Shown here piece after piece: positions 9,151-17,499 of a DNA stretch of 64,000 bases; within the stretch, counting starts at the first letter, position 1; the number at the start of each line of letters is the position of its first letter. Source of the stretch: Pseudomonas sp. GR 6-02. GTDB taxonomy: Bacteria; Pseudomonadota; Gammaproteobacteria; Pseudomonadales; Pseudomonadaceae. The notes under the pieces were generated by a model. It was given only the letters and a program-made list of their open reading frames with translations, searched no databases and had not been told where the DNA came from. Position numbers and translations under genes: made by a program. The stretch covers positions 2,303,001 to 2,367,000 of the forward strand of contig NZ_CP011567.1 of the NCBI RefSeq assembly GCF_001655615.1, in the 5' to 3' direction.

Positions 9151-9887
9151 GACGGCGCACCGAGCACTTCCACCGGCAGGGAAAACACATAGCCTTCGCT
9201 GCGTACGGTCTTGATGTAGGCCGGTTCCCTGGCATCGTCCAGCAGGCGCTGACGCAAGCGGCTGACCAGCAAATCGATGGAGCGGTCAAACAGGTCGGCG
9301 TCGCGACCTTGAGTCAGGTTCAGCAACTGGTCGCGATTGAGCACCCGCTGAGGATGATCGAGGAACACCCGCAGCAAACGGTATTCCGCGCCGCTGAGGG
9401 CGACCATGGTGCCGTCCTGATCCAGCAGATGCCGGGCCGAGGTGTCCAGGCGCCAGCGACCGAACGCCAGCAGGCGACCGCTTTCGGTGATCACCAGATT
9501 CGGCGGCAGCATCCGCGTACGGCGCAGCACGGCGTTGATCCGGGCGAGCAGTTCACGGGCGGCGAACGGTTTGACCAGGTAGTCGTCGGCGCCCATTTCC
9601 AGGCCGATGATGCGGTCGGTTTCATCGTTGCGCGCGGTGAGCATCAGCACCGGCGTGGCCTTGTGTTTGCCGGCGCGCAGCTCACGGCAGAGCAGCAGGC
9701 CATCGTCGCCCGGCATCATGATGTCGAGCACGATCAGGTCCACCGGCGTGGTCTCCAGAAACGCGCGCATCTGCCGTCCATCCGCCACCACGGTGGTGCG
9801 CAGGCCGTTCTTCTTCAGGTAATTGCCTACCAGTTCCCGGATCTCGCGGTCATCGTCCACGATGAGAATGTGATCGACGTGTTCCAT
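9147..9887 (-). CDS. OmpR-family response regulator
   Basis: The protein has a receiver domain with an acidic pocket (DDD) and phospho-acceptor Asp in VLDIMMPGDDG, a conserved Lys in LVKPF, and a C-terminal winged helix ending in VRSEGYVFSL. ATG 9887 is preferred because AAGAGG sits ten bases before it. The alternative ATG 9896, three codons upstream, has that sequence almost abutting it. Two copies of the three-part element lie between this gene and the divergent DUF2790 gene, and a third precedes the DUF692 gene. It is the best candidate for the protein that binds them, and may regulate its own operon. Confidence 0.88.
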   Translation of the reverse strand: MEHVDHILIVDDDREIRELVGNYLKKNGLRTTVVADGRQMRAFLETTPVDLIVLDIMMPGDDGLLLCRELRAGKHKATPVLMLTARNDETDRIIGLEMGADDYLVKPFAARELLARINAVLRRTRMLPPNLVITESGRLLAFGRWRLDTSARHLLDQDGTMVALSGAEYRLLRVFLDHPQRVLNRDQLLNLTQGRDADLFDRSIDLLVSRLRQRLLDDAREPAYIKTVRSEGYVFSLPVEVLGAPS

Positions 9888-9958
9888 GGTCGCCATGCCT
9901 CTTGAGTAGGAGTTTTCGCGCAGTCTACCGAGTCAAGGCTCGCTCGCCCGCAGCGGTT

Positions 9959-9993
9959 TGTATTGCAGTGTATCTGGCCTGTCGGCGGATACA
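9959..9993 (+). promoter_or_regulatory. Three-part element, copy 2
   Basis: TGTATT (9959-9964) and TGTATC (9969-9974) repeat directly with a 10-bp period; GATACA follows at 9988-9993, 19 bp after the second repeat start. The TGGC following the second repeat is also shared with copy 1. It lies in the 317-base gap between the response regulator and the DUF2790 gene, which contains no ORF of note. Confidence 0.65.
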
Positions 9994-10026
9994 CGGGGAC
10001 GCAAAAACAGCCGGTTTCAGGGGTTT

Positions 10027-10061
10027 TGTATCGCTGTGTATCGCCGGCCGGTGCTGATACA
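10027..10061 (+). promoter_or_regulatory. Three-part element, copy 3
   Basis: TGTATC at 10027-10032 and 10037-10042, with GATACA at 10056-10061, gives the same geometry as copies 1 and 2, starting 68 bp after copy 2. It is the copy nearest the DUF2790 start (about 144 bp), so it is the likely promoter-proximal activator site for the DUF2790/peptide/DipZ genes. Confidence 0.65.
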
Positions 10062-10204
10062 TAGCAATTTACTCGCGCCTGTTCCAGACACAGACGGGAT
10101 ACCTCGCGGGCTTCTAATGGCTTCCATCGAGGCGAACCCAAACCGCCTCGGCCCCATCAACGATTTGGCAACGATTGACCCATTGAAGCCCCGAGGAAAC
10201 CACC

Positions 10205-10468
10205 ATGAATACCAAAGCCGTCTACGCCGCCTGCCTGTTTGCCGCCCTGAACATCTGCACCTTGTCGGCCCGGGCCGAAGCCAATGTCACCCCGCAAACC
10301 TACACCTATGGCACGCACCTGGACATCCAGAAAGTGCTGTCGATGAAAGAGGACGCCACGCCTTCCTGCGGGATTGTGAATGCGCGGATGACCTACCTGG
10401 ATTCCCAAGGCAAAACCCAGGCCCTTGATTACCGCAAATTCGCTGACAACTGCAACGAAGACAACTGA
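10205..10468 (+). CDS. DUF2790 secreted small protein
   Basis: This 87-residue protein has a signal peptide cleaved after ARA (near residue 24) and then the DUF2790 signature: YTYGTHLDIQKVLSM, a central Cys, and MTYLDSQGKTQALDYRKFADNC. Two cysteines in the mature part probably form a disulfide in the periplasm. The family is almost confined to Pseudomonas, and its members often sit beside metal- or stress-responsive two-component systems; the biochemical role is unknown. A GAGGA sits before the ATG. It is the first gene after elements 2 and 3. Confidence 0.85.
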   Translation: MNTKAVYAACLFAALNICTLSARAEANVTPQTYTYGTHLDIQKVLSMKEDATPSCGIVNARMTYLDSQGKTQALDYRKFADNCNEDN

Positions 10469-10518
10469 GTCCTTTGCTCACCCGTTATCAATCCCTTTTT
10501 TGAAACAGGAATAATTCC

Positions 10519-10749
10519 ATGAACAACGCCACCCGCTTTTTGACCGCCATCGTCTTTTCCATAGCCGGCGTCGCCGCTCATGCCAACGCGGCTGTTGAAC
10601 AGAGCAGCTGTGTCAGCAGCACCTGCTTCCAACTGACGCCGCTGGTGGCTGAGGATGGTTCCAGCCGCACACCGCAGGGGCAATTGGTTGCAGAGAACGG
10701 TTACAGCCGGACGCCACAGGGCCAGCAGTTGGAAAACCAGATGGCTTGA
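10519..10749 (+). CDS. Secreted repeat peptide with two cysteines
   Basis: This 76-residue protein has a signal peptide (about residues 1-24, ANA|A) followed by a short region with SSCVSSTC. Two tandem 14-residue repeats follow: LVAEDGSSRTPQGQ and LVAENGYSRTPQGQ. No family was recognised. An AACAGGAA precedes the ATG. It lies 50 bases after the DUF2790 gene and before the DipZ gene, probably in one transcript. A paired-Cys secreted peptide in this setting could bind metal or be a redox substrate, but nothing in the sequence proves that. Confidence 0.7.
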   Translation: MNNATRFLTAIVFSIAGVAAHANAAVEQSSCVSSTCFQLTPLVAEDGSSRTPQGQLVAENGYSRTPQGQQLENQMA

Positions 10750-10783
10750 AGCCAGGCACTGTTCTGATGAACTCAACTCCCAG

Positions 10784-10807
10784 TGTGGGAGCAGGCTCGC
10801 TCCCACA
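10784..10807. repeat. Single REP hairpin
   Basis: TGTGGGAGC and GCTCCCACA form a perfect nine-base stem around AGGCTC, a common Pseudomonas REP. It lies between the repeat-peptide and DipZ genes and could attenuate the transcript. Confidence 0.65.
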
Positions 10808-10835
10808 TGGGACTCGTATATTCAAGGTGATCCCC

Positions 10836-12044
10836 ATGTTTCTCATCGCATTCCTGGGCGGCATTTTGACCGTCCTCAGCCCCTGCATCCTCCCGGTCGT
10901 GCCGTTTCTGTTTGCCGGTGTTAAACGCACACGCACCTCGATCCTGCTCACCCTCGGTGGCATGGCCCTGACCTTCGCCCTGATCTCCAGCCTGGCCGTG
11001 GTCAGCAGCGATTGGGTGATACAAGCCAACAACACCGGCCGCCATGTGGCGCTGATCGTGATGGTGCTGTTTGCGCTGTCGCTGATCTCCGCGCGCATCG
11101 GCGGCTGGCTGGCGCGGCCGTTCGTGTTGCTGGGCAATCGCCTCGACCCCAACACTCGCAAAATGTCCGGCCCGCTGGGCTCGGTGATGATCGGCGTCGC
11201 CACCGGCCTGCTCTGGGCACCGTGTGCCGGGCCGATCCTCGGTGTGATCCTCTCCGGCGCGATGCTGCAAGGCGCCAACGCTCAGACCAGTCTGCTGCTG
11301 GTGGCGTATGGCCTGGGCAGCGCGTTGTCACTGGGCACCTTGATCTTCGCCGGTCGCGGCCTGGTCAATCGCTTGAAACCGTCGATTCCGGTCACCGGTT
11401 GGCTGCGTCGCGGCGCGGGTGCCGGGGTGTTGGTCGCGGCGGCGGTCATCGCCACCGGAACCGATAACAGGCTGCTCGCCGGCACTTCGTCCGAAGGCGT
11501 CACGACCGTTGAACAGCAGGTGCTGGAAACCGTACCGAAAGTGGTCGATTACCTGGTCAGCAAGGTCAAGGCCGACCCGATGGACGCGGCCAAAGGTGCG
11601 ATGCCGTCACTCTCCGGCGCGGTCGAATGGCTCAACTCGCCAGCGCTGAGCAACGACTCCCTGCGCGGCAAGGTGGTGCTGGTGGATTTCTGGACCTATG
11701 ACTGCATCAACTGCCAGCACACCTTGCCCTACGTGAAGGACTGGGCGAAAAAATATGAAAAGGACGGCCTGGTGGTGGTCGGCGTGCACACCCCGGAATA
11801 CGGTTACGAACGCATCCTCGACAACGTTCGCGATCAGGTGAAAAAACTCGGTATCACCTACCCGGTGGCGATCGACAATAACTACGCGATCTGGCGCGCC
11901 TTCGACAACCAATACTGGCCGGCTCACTACCTGATCGATGCCAAGGGGCAGGTGCGTTACAGCCACTTTGGCGAGGGTCGCTACGAGACTCAGGAGCAGA
12001 TGATCCGGCAGCTGTTGGAAGAGGCCAAGGCGCCTGCCGCGTGA
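10836..12044 (+). CDS. DipZ-like CcdA-thioredoxin fusion
   Basis: ATG 10836 has AAGGTGA just upstream and gives 402 residues. The N-terminal half is a CcdA/DsbD-type membrane domain of about six helices with its paired cysteines (SPCILPVVPFLFAG and WAPCAGPILG). The C-terminal half is a periplasmic thioredoxin/TlpA-like domain with an active-site C-I-N-C in VDFWTYDCINCQHTLP. The fusion carries electrons from cytoplasmic thioredoxin to periplasmic thiols, helping disulfide reduction or cytochrome c maturation. It ends the group controlled by the neighbouring two-component system. CINC differs from the usual CxPC pair, as often in DipZ proteins. Confidence 0.88.
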   Translation: MFLIAFLGGILTVLSPCILPVVPFLFAGVKRTRTSILLTLGGMALTFALISSLAVVSSDWVIQANNTGRHVALIVMVLFALSLISARIGGWLARPFVLLGNRLDPNTRKMSGPLGSVMIGVATGLLWAPCAGPILGVILSGAMLQGANAQTSLLLVAYGLGSALSLGTLIFAGRGLVNRLKPSIPVTGWLRRGAGAGVLVAAAVIATGTDNRLLAGTSSEGVTTVEQQVLETVPKVVDYLVSKVKADPMDAAKGAMPSLSGAVEWLNSPALSNDSLRGKVVLVDFWTYDCINCQHTLPYVKDWAKKYEKDGLVVVGVHTPEYGYERILDNVRDQVKKLGITYPVAIDNNYAIWRAFDNQYWPAHYLIDAKGQVRYSHFGEGRYETQEQMIRQLLEEAKAPAA

Positions 12045-12061
12045 CCTTTCCAATCAATGGC

Positions 12062-12520
12062 TCACAGGTTGCGCACCATGAGCCATTGGTCGTTTTCCCA
12101 GGCCTGAAAACGCTCCAGCACTGTCCATCCGCGTCTGGCGTAGTAATCGCTTTGGTCCCGGGTGTGCAAATAGATCTTCGCCACGCCACGTTCCCTGGCC
12201 TGCGCGCATATCCCTTCAATCAAACGCTCCGCCAATCCTTTTCCCCTTGCTTGGGGTGTGACGAACACACAAGCCAGCCAAGGACCCAGGTCAGGCCGGT
12301 GAGCCAGGTCGGCGGCGGCCAGTGCCGCACCACCCAGCAGGCGGTCTTCATCCAGGGCGATCAAACATTGCCATGTGCCGTCGAATTGGCCGTCAGCGAA
12401 TTCCCGTTGCCACTGAGGCAAGGGCTGGTCGGCGTATTCATAGTGGAATTGTTGGTGAATCCATGAAGCAAAGATGTCGCTGTGGTGCATGTGGTGAGCG
12501 AGCCAGTCCAGGCGAGGCAT
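12062..12520 (-). CDS. GNAT-family N-acetyltransferase
   Basis: This 152-residue protein has the acetyl-CoA binding pattern VTPQARGKGLAERLIEG (R/QxxGxG/A) in a compact GNAT fold and ends with a conserved YYARRGW strand. AAAGGA precedes the ATG. The substrate is unknown. It converges with the DipZ gene. Confidence 0.85.
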   Translation of the reverse strand: MPRLDWLAHHMHHSDIFASWIHQQFHYEYADQPLPQWQREFADGQFDGTWQCLIALDEDRLLGGAALAAADLAHRPDLGPWLACVFVTPQARGKGLAERLIEGICAQARERGVAKIYLHTRDQSDYYARRGWTVLERFQAWENDQWLMVRNL

Positions 12521-12752
12521 GGGGGAATCCTTTCAAAAGACGGTGGCCCATAAGAGCTGATTCATGGCGCATCGGCAATCCCGTGGGCCGGGTGTTAATC
12601 CTGCGTTACAAACGCATGACCATGCATCGGAGACCGGCGCATTTCGTGAGTCTGCCGGACGACCGGGCAGGACGGATACCTGTCCGGGAGCTTTAGTTTG
12701 TGGACGGGGTCACTTGCGACCCTGCCATCACCATCATGAAAGGGAGAGGGTT

Positions 12753-13025
12753 ATGCCTAAGTTCATTATTGAACGCGAGCTTCCAGGAGCTGGCGCACTG
12801 CCGCCGCAGGAACTCAAAGCGATCTCGCAAAAATCCTGCGATGTGTTGCGTGGATTGGGGCCGCAAGTGCAATGGCAGCAGAGTTACGTCACGGGCGACA
12901 AGATTTATTGCGTGTACATCGCGCCGAGCGAGGAGCTCATCAGGGAGCATGCCAAACAAGGTGGTTTTCCGATCAACAGCGTTTCCCGAGTTGTGAACAT
13001 CATCGATCCCACCACGGCGGAGTAA
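12753..13025 (+). CDS. DUF4242 small protein
   Basis: This 90-residue cytosolic protein begins MPKFIIERELPGAG and ends with the DUF4242 signature GGFPINSVSRVVNIIDP. GGGAGAGGG precedes the ATG, fixing this start over a longer open frame. The family forms small ferredoxin-like folds, some reported to bind nickel; the role is unknown. A methyltransferase gene follows after 37 bases. Confidence 0.85.
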   Translation: MPKFIIERELPGAGALPPQELKAISQKSCDVLRGLGPQVQWQQSYVTGDKIYCVYIAPSEELIREHAKQGGFPINSVSRVVNIIDPTTAE

Positions 13026-13062
13026 GCCGGGACGCGTTCCAACCCGCAGCGGAGCAGACTTC

Positions 13063-13875
13063 ATGAGCACACCCATTGATCTCACCGCCCTGAAAAACCG
13101 TCAGATGACTGCGTGGGCCAGCGGCGACTACGCCGTGATCGGCACCACCCTACAGATCGTCGGCGAGCTATTGGCCGAAGCCTGTGACTTGCTCTGTGAT
13201 GAGCGGGTGCTGGACGTCGCTGCGGGCAACGGTAATGCCACGCTTGCCGCTGCGCGCCGGGGCTGTAAGGTCACGTCCACCGACTATGTGGCCAAGTTGC
13301 TTGAGCGTGGCGAAGACCGGGCACGGGCGGAACACCTGAACGTGACCTTTCAGGTGGCCGATGCCGAGGCGCTACCTTTCGAGGATGCCAGTTTCGATGC
13401 CGTGCTCTCGACCTTTGGGGTGATGTTTACCCCGGATCAACCCAAGGCGGCTGCGGAACTGGCGCGGGTGTGTCGTCCGGGAGGCCGGATTGGCCTTGCC
13501 AACTGGACGCCCGAGGGCTTTGTCGGCCAGATGTTCAAGGTCCTGGGGCGCCACATGCCGCCACCCGTAGGGGCTCAACCACCTTCAAACTGGGGCTCCG
13601 AAGCGTGGTTGCACTCGCACTTCGATCAGCGCGACTTCGTGCTTCAGGTGACACGACGCTTATTCAACTTCCGCTATCGTTCGGCCGCCCATTTCATCGA
13701 CACCTTCCGCACCTGGTATGGCCCGGTTCACAAGGCTTTTGCGACCCTGCCACCCGAAGGGTCCGCCGCCCTGGAACACGACCTGACGGAACTGCTCAAG
13801 CGCCTGAACCGAGCGGGAGAGCGGTCGCTGGTGGTGCCAAGCGAATACCTGGAGGTGGTGATCACCCGGCGTTGA
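13063..13875 (+). CDS. Class I SAM-dependent methyltransferase
   Basis: This 270-residue protein has motif I VLDVAAGNGNATLAAA, an acidic residue ending strand 2 (STDY) and a motif IV region (FDAVLSTFGVMFTPD), a UbiE/Methyltransf_11-type arrangement. GGAG lies before the ATG. It follows the DUF4242 gene closely and may be co-transcribed. The substrate is not evident. Confidence 0.85.
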   Translation: MSTPIDLTALKNRQMTAWASGDYAVIGTTLQIVGELLAEACDLLCDERVLDVAAGNGNATLAAARRGCKVTSTDYVAKLLERGEDRARAEHLNVTFQVADAEALPFEDASFDAVLSTFGVMFTPDQPKAAAELARVCRPGGRIGLANWTPEGFVGQMFKVLGRHMPPPVGAQPPSNWGSEAWLHSHFDQRDFVLQVTRRLFNFRYRSAAHFIDTFRTWYGPVHKAFATLPPEGSAALEHDLTELLKRLNRAGERSLVVPSEYLEVVITRR

Positions 13876-13898
13876 ACCGGGAACGGAGCGACGAAAAT

Positions 13899-13992
13899 CC
13901 TGTAGGAGCGAGGCTTGCCCGCGAAGAACGATGACGCGTAATACCTGAAAAACCGCGGTGCATTCTTCGCGGGCAAGCCTCGCTCCTACAGG
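13899..13992. repeat. REPIN with perfect 30-base arms
   Basis: CCTGTAGGAGCGAGGCTTGC at 13899 extends to 13928, and its exact reverse complement occupies 13963-13992, with a 34-base spacer. It separates the convergent methyltransferase and universal stress protein genes and could act as a two-way terminator. The same family occurs at 42984-43059. Confidence 0.9.
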
Positions 13993-14018
13993 TTCTGTGC
14001 CTTAACTTAATGGCATTG

Positions 14019-14945
14019 TCACTCATCCAGTGATTCGGTATACACCACCCACACGCTGCATGGCATTTTGTACAGCACATGCTCCACCGTGCTGCCGATC
14101 AACCGGCCCATGCCGCGATGGCCGATCCGGCCCATGACGATCACATCCACATCATGGGTCTCGGTGTAGTGGGTCAGTACCTTGGTGGGGTTGCCCATGA
14201 TCATGTGACGCTGCTCCGGCGCGATGCCGTTGCGCGCGGCCAGTTCGTTGAACGCATCCTCCTGGAGGTCGAACAGGGTCTTGATCTGGCCTGAAGAGAA
14301 AAGCGCCGAACCGTTATAGAAGTTGAACTCATCCGCGCTGATGGCTGAAAGGTCACAGGCGTAGACCACATCGAGCTCGGCATTGCAGGCGCTCGCCAGT
14401 TTCGATGCTTCGTGAAGGATTCTGTCGTTGAAGCTTTTGTAGTGATCGTCGCGATGAAGCGGGTCGACCGCGGCTACGATCTTGCGCGGCAACGCGCGAG
14501 TGGCATGGCTGACGAAATGCAGCGGCACCGGGCATTCGCGCAGCAAATGCACGTCGAGGGGCGTAAACACCAGTCGCGACAGCCGCGATTGATGCTCCAG
14601 CGCCTTGATCAGCACGTCCATCGGCTGCTCTTTGAGGTGAATCAGGATTTCCTCCAGCGGATGCTCGACCCAGGCCACCTCGGTGGTGACGTGTACACCG
14701 ATCTTGCGCAAGGGATGGGCCTGTTCCTCAAGCCACTGGCGGTGACGCTCGACGTAGCCCAGGCGCATCTGTTCCAGGGCTTTTTCGTTGACCAGGCTGG
14801 CGGTCGCCAGACCTTCCAGATAGTCGAAGGCCACGATGTGCAGGGCTGCCCCCTCGGCCTTGGCCAGCATCGCGGCCCGGTCGAAGGCGGGGCTGTGTTC
14901 CATCAGCGGTGAAGCGACCAGCATGAAGCGTGATTCACCAGACAT
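14019..14945 (-). CDS. Tandem-domain universal stress protein
   Basis: This 308-residue protein contains two UspA domains; the second ends in the nucleotide-loop pattern VIMGRIGHRGMGRLIGSTVEHVLY (GxxGxxxxxxGS). GGGAGG precedes the ATG. Tandem Usp proteins of this size are typical of Pseudomonas and are linked to anaerobic or stationary-phase survival. The target is unknown. Confidence 0.88.
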   Translation of the reverse strand: MSGESRFMLVASPLMEHSPAFDRAAMLAKAEGAALHIVAFDYLEGLATASLVNEKALEQMRLGYVERHRQWLEEQAHPLRKIGVHVTTEVAWVEHPLEEILIHLKEQPMDVLIKALEHQSRLSRLVFTPLDVHLLRECPVPLHFVSHATRALPRKIVAAVDPLHRDDHYKSFNDRILHEASKLASACNAELDVVYACDLSAISADEFNFYNGSALFSSGQIKTLFDLQEDAFNELAARNGIAPEQRHMIMGNPTKVLTHYTETHDVDVIVMGRIGHRGMGRLIGSTVEHVLYKMPCSVWVVYTESLDE

Positions 14946-15037
14946 GACAAACCTCCCGTGGGTAAGCGAGCAGACGGTGGTCGTTCAATACATCTCAATC
15001 CTTTCATTATTGACCATGATCAACCCCTCGTCCGGTT

Positions 15038-15961
15038 CTAATGTGGGAGCGGGTTTGCTCGCGATGCGGTCTCAAGCGTCTTCCAAAGCTCGCGCATCGT
15101 CGGGTTCTGATTGGCGATCGAACAATACGAACGAATCTCCAGCCGGGTCTTCCATTCATCGCCGCCGGCCAGCACCAATTGCCCTCGCTCCAGCTCATCG
15201 GTCACGGCGCTCAGGGGCAGCCAGGCAACGCCGTAGCCCTCGATCGCCATTCTCATCAGCAACATGGCCATGTCCGCCTCAAAGCAACGATCAAGCACGC
15301 AAGCAGTCGGTGCATTCTTGATGACGATATCGGCCACGCGACCCAAAAAAGTGGTCGCGGTATAGGCCAGGTGCGGCACTGGCTTGGCGGCCGTCCCCGG
15401 CAGCCGATGCAACGGTTTGCCGTTATTGTCCGGCGCGCACAGTGGAACGAACGAATCATGCCCCAGGGTCAAGCTGCCGAACTTCTCGGGGTCGAGCTGG
15501 ATCGGGGCGAGGGGATGGTGGTAGACGATCATCAAATCGCAGCTGCCTTCCTCCAGCGCAATCACCGCATCGTGGATGTTCGCAGCCACCACGCGAGCAT
15601 TGAAGGGCTCATTCTGCTGTTGAAACTGGGTGAGCCATTTAGGCAGGAAGGTCATTGAAAGACTGTGCCCGGCGGTGACCTGAATCGAGCGCCCCGGCAT
15701 TCGTTCGCCTTCGCGAAGGGCCAGGCGCAATTGCAGCAACGCCGACAGCGCCTCGCGGCCCTCTTCACAGAAGCTGCGGCCCGCTTGAGTCAGCTGGACA
15801 GGATAAGTGCCGCGATCCACCAGTTCGGCGCCCACCCATTCTTCAAGTGAACGAATCCGCCGGGACAACGCGGACTGCGTGACGCAACGCACTTCCGCCG
15901 CTCGGGAAAAGTTCTTCCATTCGGCAATCGCCAGAAGATCGTCCAACCATTTGGTTTGCAT
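15038..15961 (-). CDS. LysR-family transcriptional regulator
   Basis: The 307-residue product has an N-terminal helix-turn-helix (FSRAAEVRCVTQSALSRRIRSLE) and a LysR effector domain. It resembles the HypT/YjiE branch in opening with WLDDLLAIAEWKNF. It is divergent from the DAACS transporter and racemase genes, so it probably controls them in response to the imported amino or dicarboxylic acid. The last residues (ASRANPLPH) are encoded by a REP sequence (15041-15066), so the C-terminus appears to have been replaced or extended by repeat insertion. Confidence 0.88.
   Translation of the reverse strand: MQTKWLDDLLAIAEWKNFSRAAEVRCVTQSALSRRIRSLEEWVGAELVDRGTYPVQLTQAGRSFCEEGREALSALLQLRLALREGERMPGRSIQVTAGHSLSMTFLPKWLTQFQQQNEPFNARVVAANIHDAVIALEEGSCDLMIVYHHPLAPIQLDPEKFGSLTLGHDSFVPLCAPDNNGKPLHRLPGTAAKPVPHLAYTATTFLGRVADIVIKNAPTACVLDRCFEADMAMLLMRMAIEGYGVAWLPLSAVTDELERGQLVLAGGDEWKTRLEIRSYCSIANQNPTMRELWKTLETASRANPLPH
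15041..15066. repeat. REP sequence forming the 3' end of the LysR gene
   Basis: ATGTGGGAGCGGGTTTGCTC with the following GCGA matches the common Pseudomonas 'TGTGGGAGCGGGCTTGCTCGCGA' repeat. It overlaps the last codons and stop of the regulator. Confidence 0.65.
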
Positions 15962-16195
15962 GCTGGCACCTCATTGCGTCTCTGGCGAAGAGTTTACTGC
16001 GGTGCGATGGCGCCATTGAGGGAATTTCGCAAACTATTCCAAAAACGCATCAGCCTATGGTGATTACTCATCATCCGGCGTGAATGGCGTCCTTAGAATC
16101 GGTGCCACAACCCCGCTGCCGCAGAACATCGGGGCACTTCAATCTTGTCTCCTGCCAAGTAAAAAGACCTACAAAACCACTTGAGGAAATGCACC

Positions 16196-17488
16196 GTGAA
16201 AAGAAACAGACTACCCCGCCAGATTGCGATGGCTATCGCCTTGGGCGTCCTTGCAGGTTGGGCCTGCCATCATTTCGCAGCGGATGAGAAAGCCGCCCGG
16301 GAGATCGCCTCCTACTTCTCGATGGTGACGGACATTTTCCTGCGGTTGATCAAGATGATCATCGCGCCTTTGGTGTTCGCCACACTGGTCGGTGGTATTG
16401 CCAGCATGGGTAATTCCCGATCCGTAGGGCGGATCGGCGCGAGGGCGATGATCTGGTTCGTGTCGGCCTCAATCATTTCGCTGTTCATTGGCATGTTGCT
16501 GGTGAATGTGTTCCAGCCAGGCGCGGGTCTGGATCTGCAGGTGACTCAAGGCGCAGCGGCGCCGGCCGTTGTCAGCACGGGTGACTTCAGCCTCAAGGTA
16601 TTCATCAGTCACGTGTTCCCTCGAAGCATCGCAGAAGCCATGGCCAACAATGAGATTCTGCAAATTGTAGTGTTCTCTTTGTTTTTCGGCTTTGCGCTGG
16701 CAGGCATCAAGCGCGCTGGCTATACGAAGATCACCGACAGCATTGAAGAACTGGGCAAGGTGATGTTCAAGATCACTGACTATGTCATGGCGTTTGCGCC
16801 AGTCGGTGTCTTTGCCGCCATCGCTTCGGCCATCACCACCCAAGGTCTCGGCTTGCTGGTCGATTATGGAAAACTGATTGCCGAGTTCTACCTGGGCATT
16901 GTGATTCTATGGGGCGTGTTGTTCGCTGCCGGCTACCTGTTTCTGGGGCGTTCAGTCTTTACCCTGGGCAAGTTGATCCGCGAGCCCATTCTGCTGGCAT
17001 TCTCGACAGCCAGTAGTGAGTCCGCCTATCCAAAAACCATGGAAGCCCTGGAGAAGTTCGGCGCACCCAAGCGGGTATCCAGCTTCGTACTGCCACTGGG
17101 GTACTCATTCAACCTCGACGGCTCGATGATGTATCAAGCCTTCGCCATTATGTTTATCGCTCAGGCCTACAACATTGATTTGAGCTTTACGCAGCAGCTG
17201 CTGATCTTGCTGACGCTGATGATTACCAGCAAGGGCATGGCGGGTGTTGCCCGGGCTTCGGTGGTGGTCGTGGCGGCGACGTTGCCCATGTTCAATCTGC
17301 CAGAGGCTGGCATTTTGCTGATCATCGGTATTGATCAGTTCCTCGATATGGCCAGGACGGCCACCAATGTGGTGGGCAACAGCATCGCAACAGCCGTGAT
17401 CGCTAAATCCGAGCCTCTCGAAGAGCCGGACGACGTGCCGCAAACCGAGGTGTCCCCACTGCCTGTTCGCTCTGTAGCCACCGTCTGA
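16196..17488 (+). CDS. Dicarboxylate/amino acid:cation symporter (DAACS family)
   Basis: GTG 16196 with GAGGAAA just upstream gives 430 residues. The protein shows GltP/DctA features: multiple membrane helices, the LIKMIIAPLVFATLVGGIA stretch, the serine-rich re-entrant loop (AFSTASSESAYPKTME), GYSFNLDGSMMYQ, and a late NVVGNSIATAVIAK helix carrying the cation/substrate Asn and Asp. It imports glutamate, aspartate or a dicarboxylate using an ion gradient. A racemase gene follows 11 bases later, pointing to an acidic amino acid. Confidence 0.88.
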   Translation: MKRNRLPRQIAMAIALGVLAGWACHHFAADEKAAREIASYFSMVTDIFLRLIKMIIAPLVFATLVGGIASMGNSRSVGRIGARAMIWFVSASIISLFIGMLLVNVFQPGAGLDLQVTQGAAAPAVVSTGDFSLKVFISHVFPRSIAEAMANNEILQIVVFSLFFGFALAGIKRAGYTKITDSIEELGKVMFKITDYVMAFAPVGVFAAIASAITTQGLGLLVDYGKLIAEFYLGIVILWGVLFAAGYLFLGRSVFTLGKLIREPILLAFSTASSESAYPKTMEALEKFGAPKRVSSFVLPLGYSFNLDGSMMYQAFAIMFIAQAYNIDLSFTQQLLILLTLMITSKGMAGVARASVVVVAATLPMFNLPEAGILLIIGIDQFLDMARTATNVVGNSIATAVIAKSEPLEEPDDVPQTEVSPLPVRSVATV

Positions 17489-17499
17489 GCGCTATCACC

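Noticed and set aside
13899..13992. REPIN considered as a CRISPR unit
   Set aside because: Only one inverted pair is present, with no regularly spaced direct repeats or cas genes.
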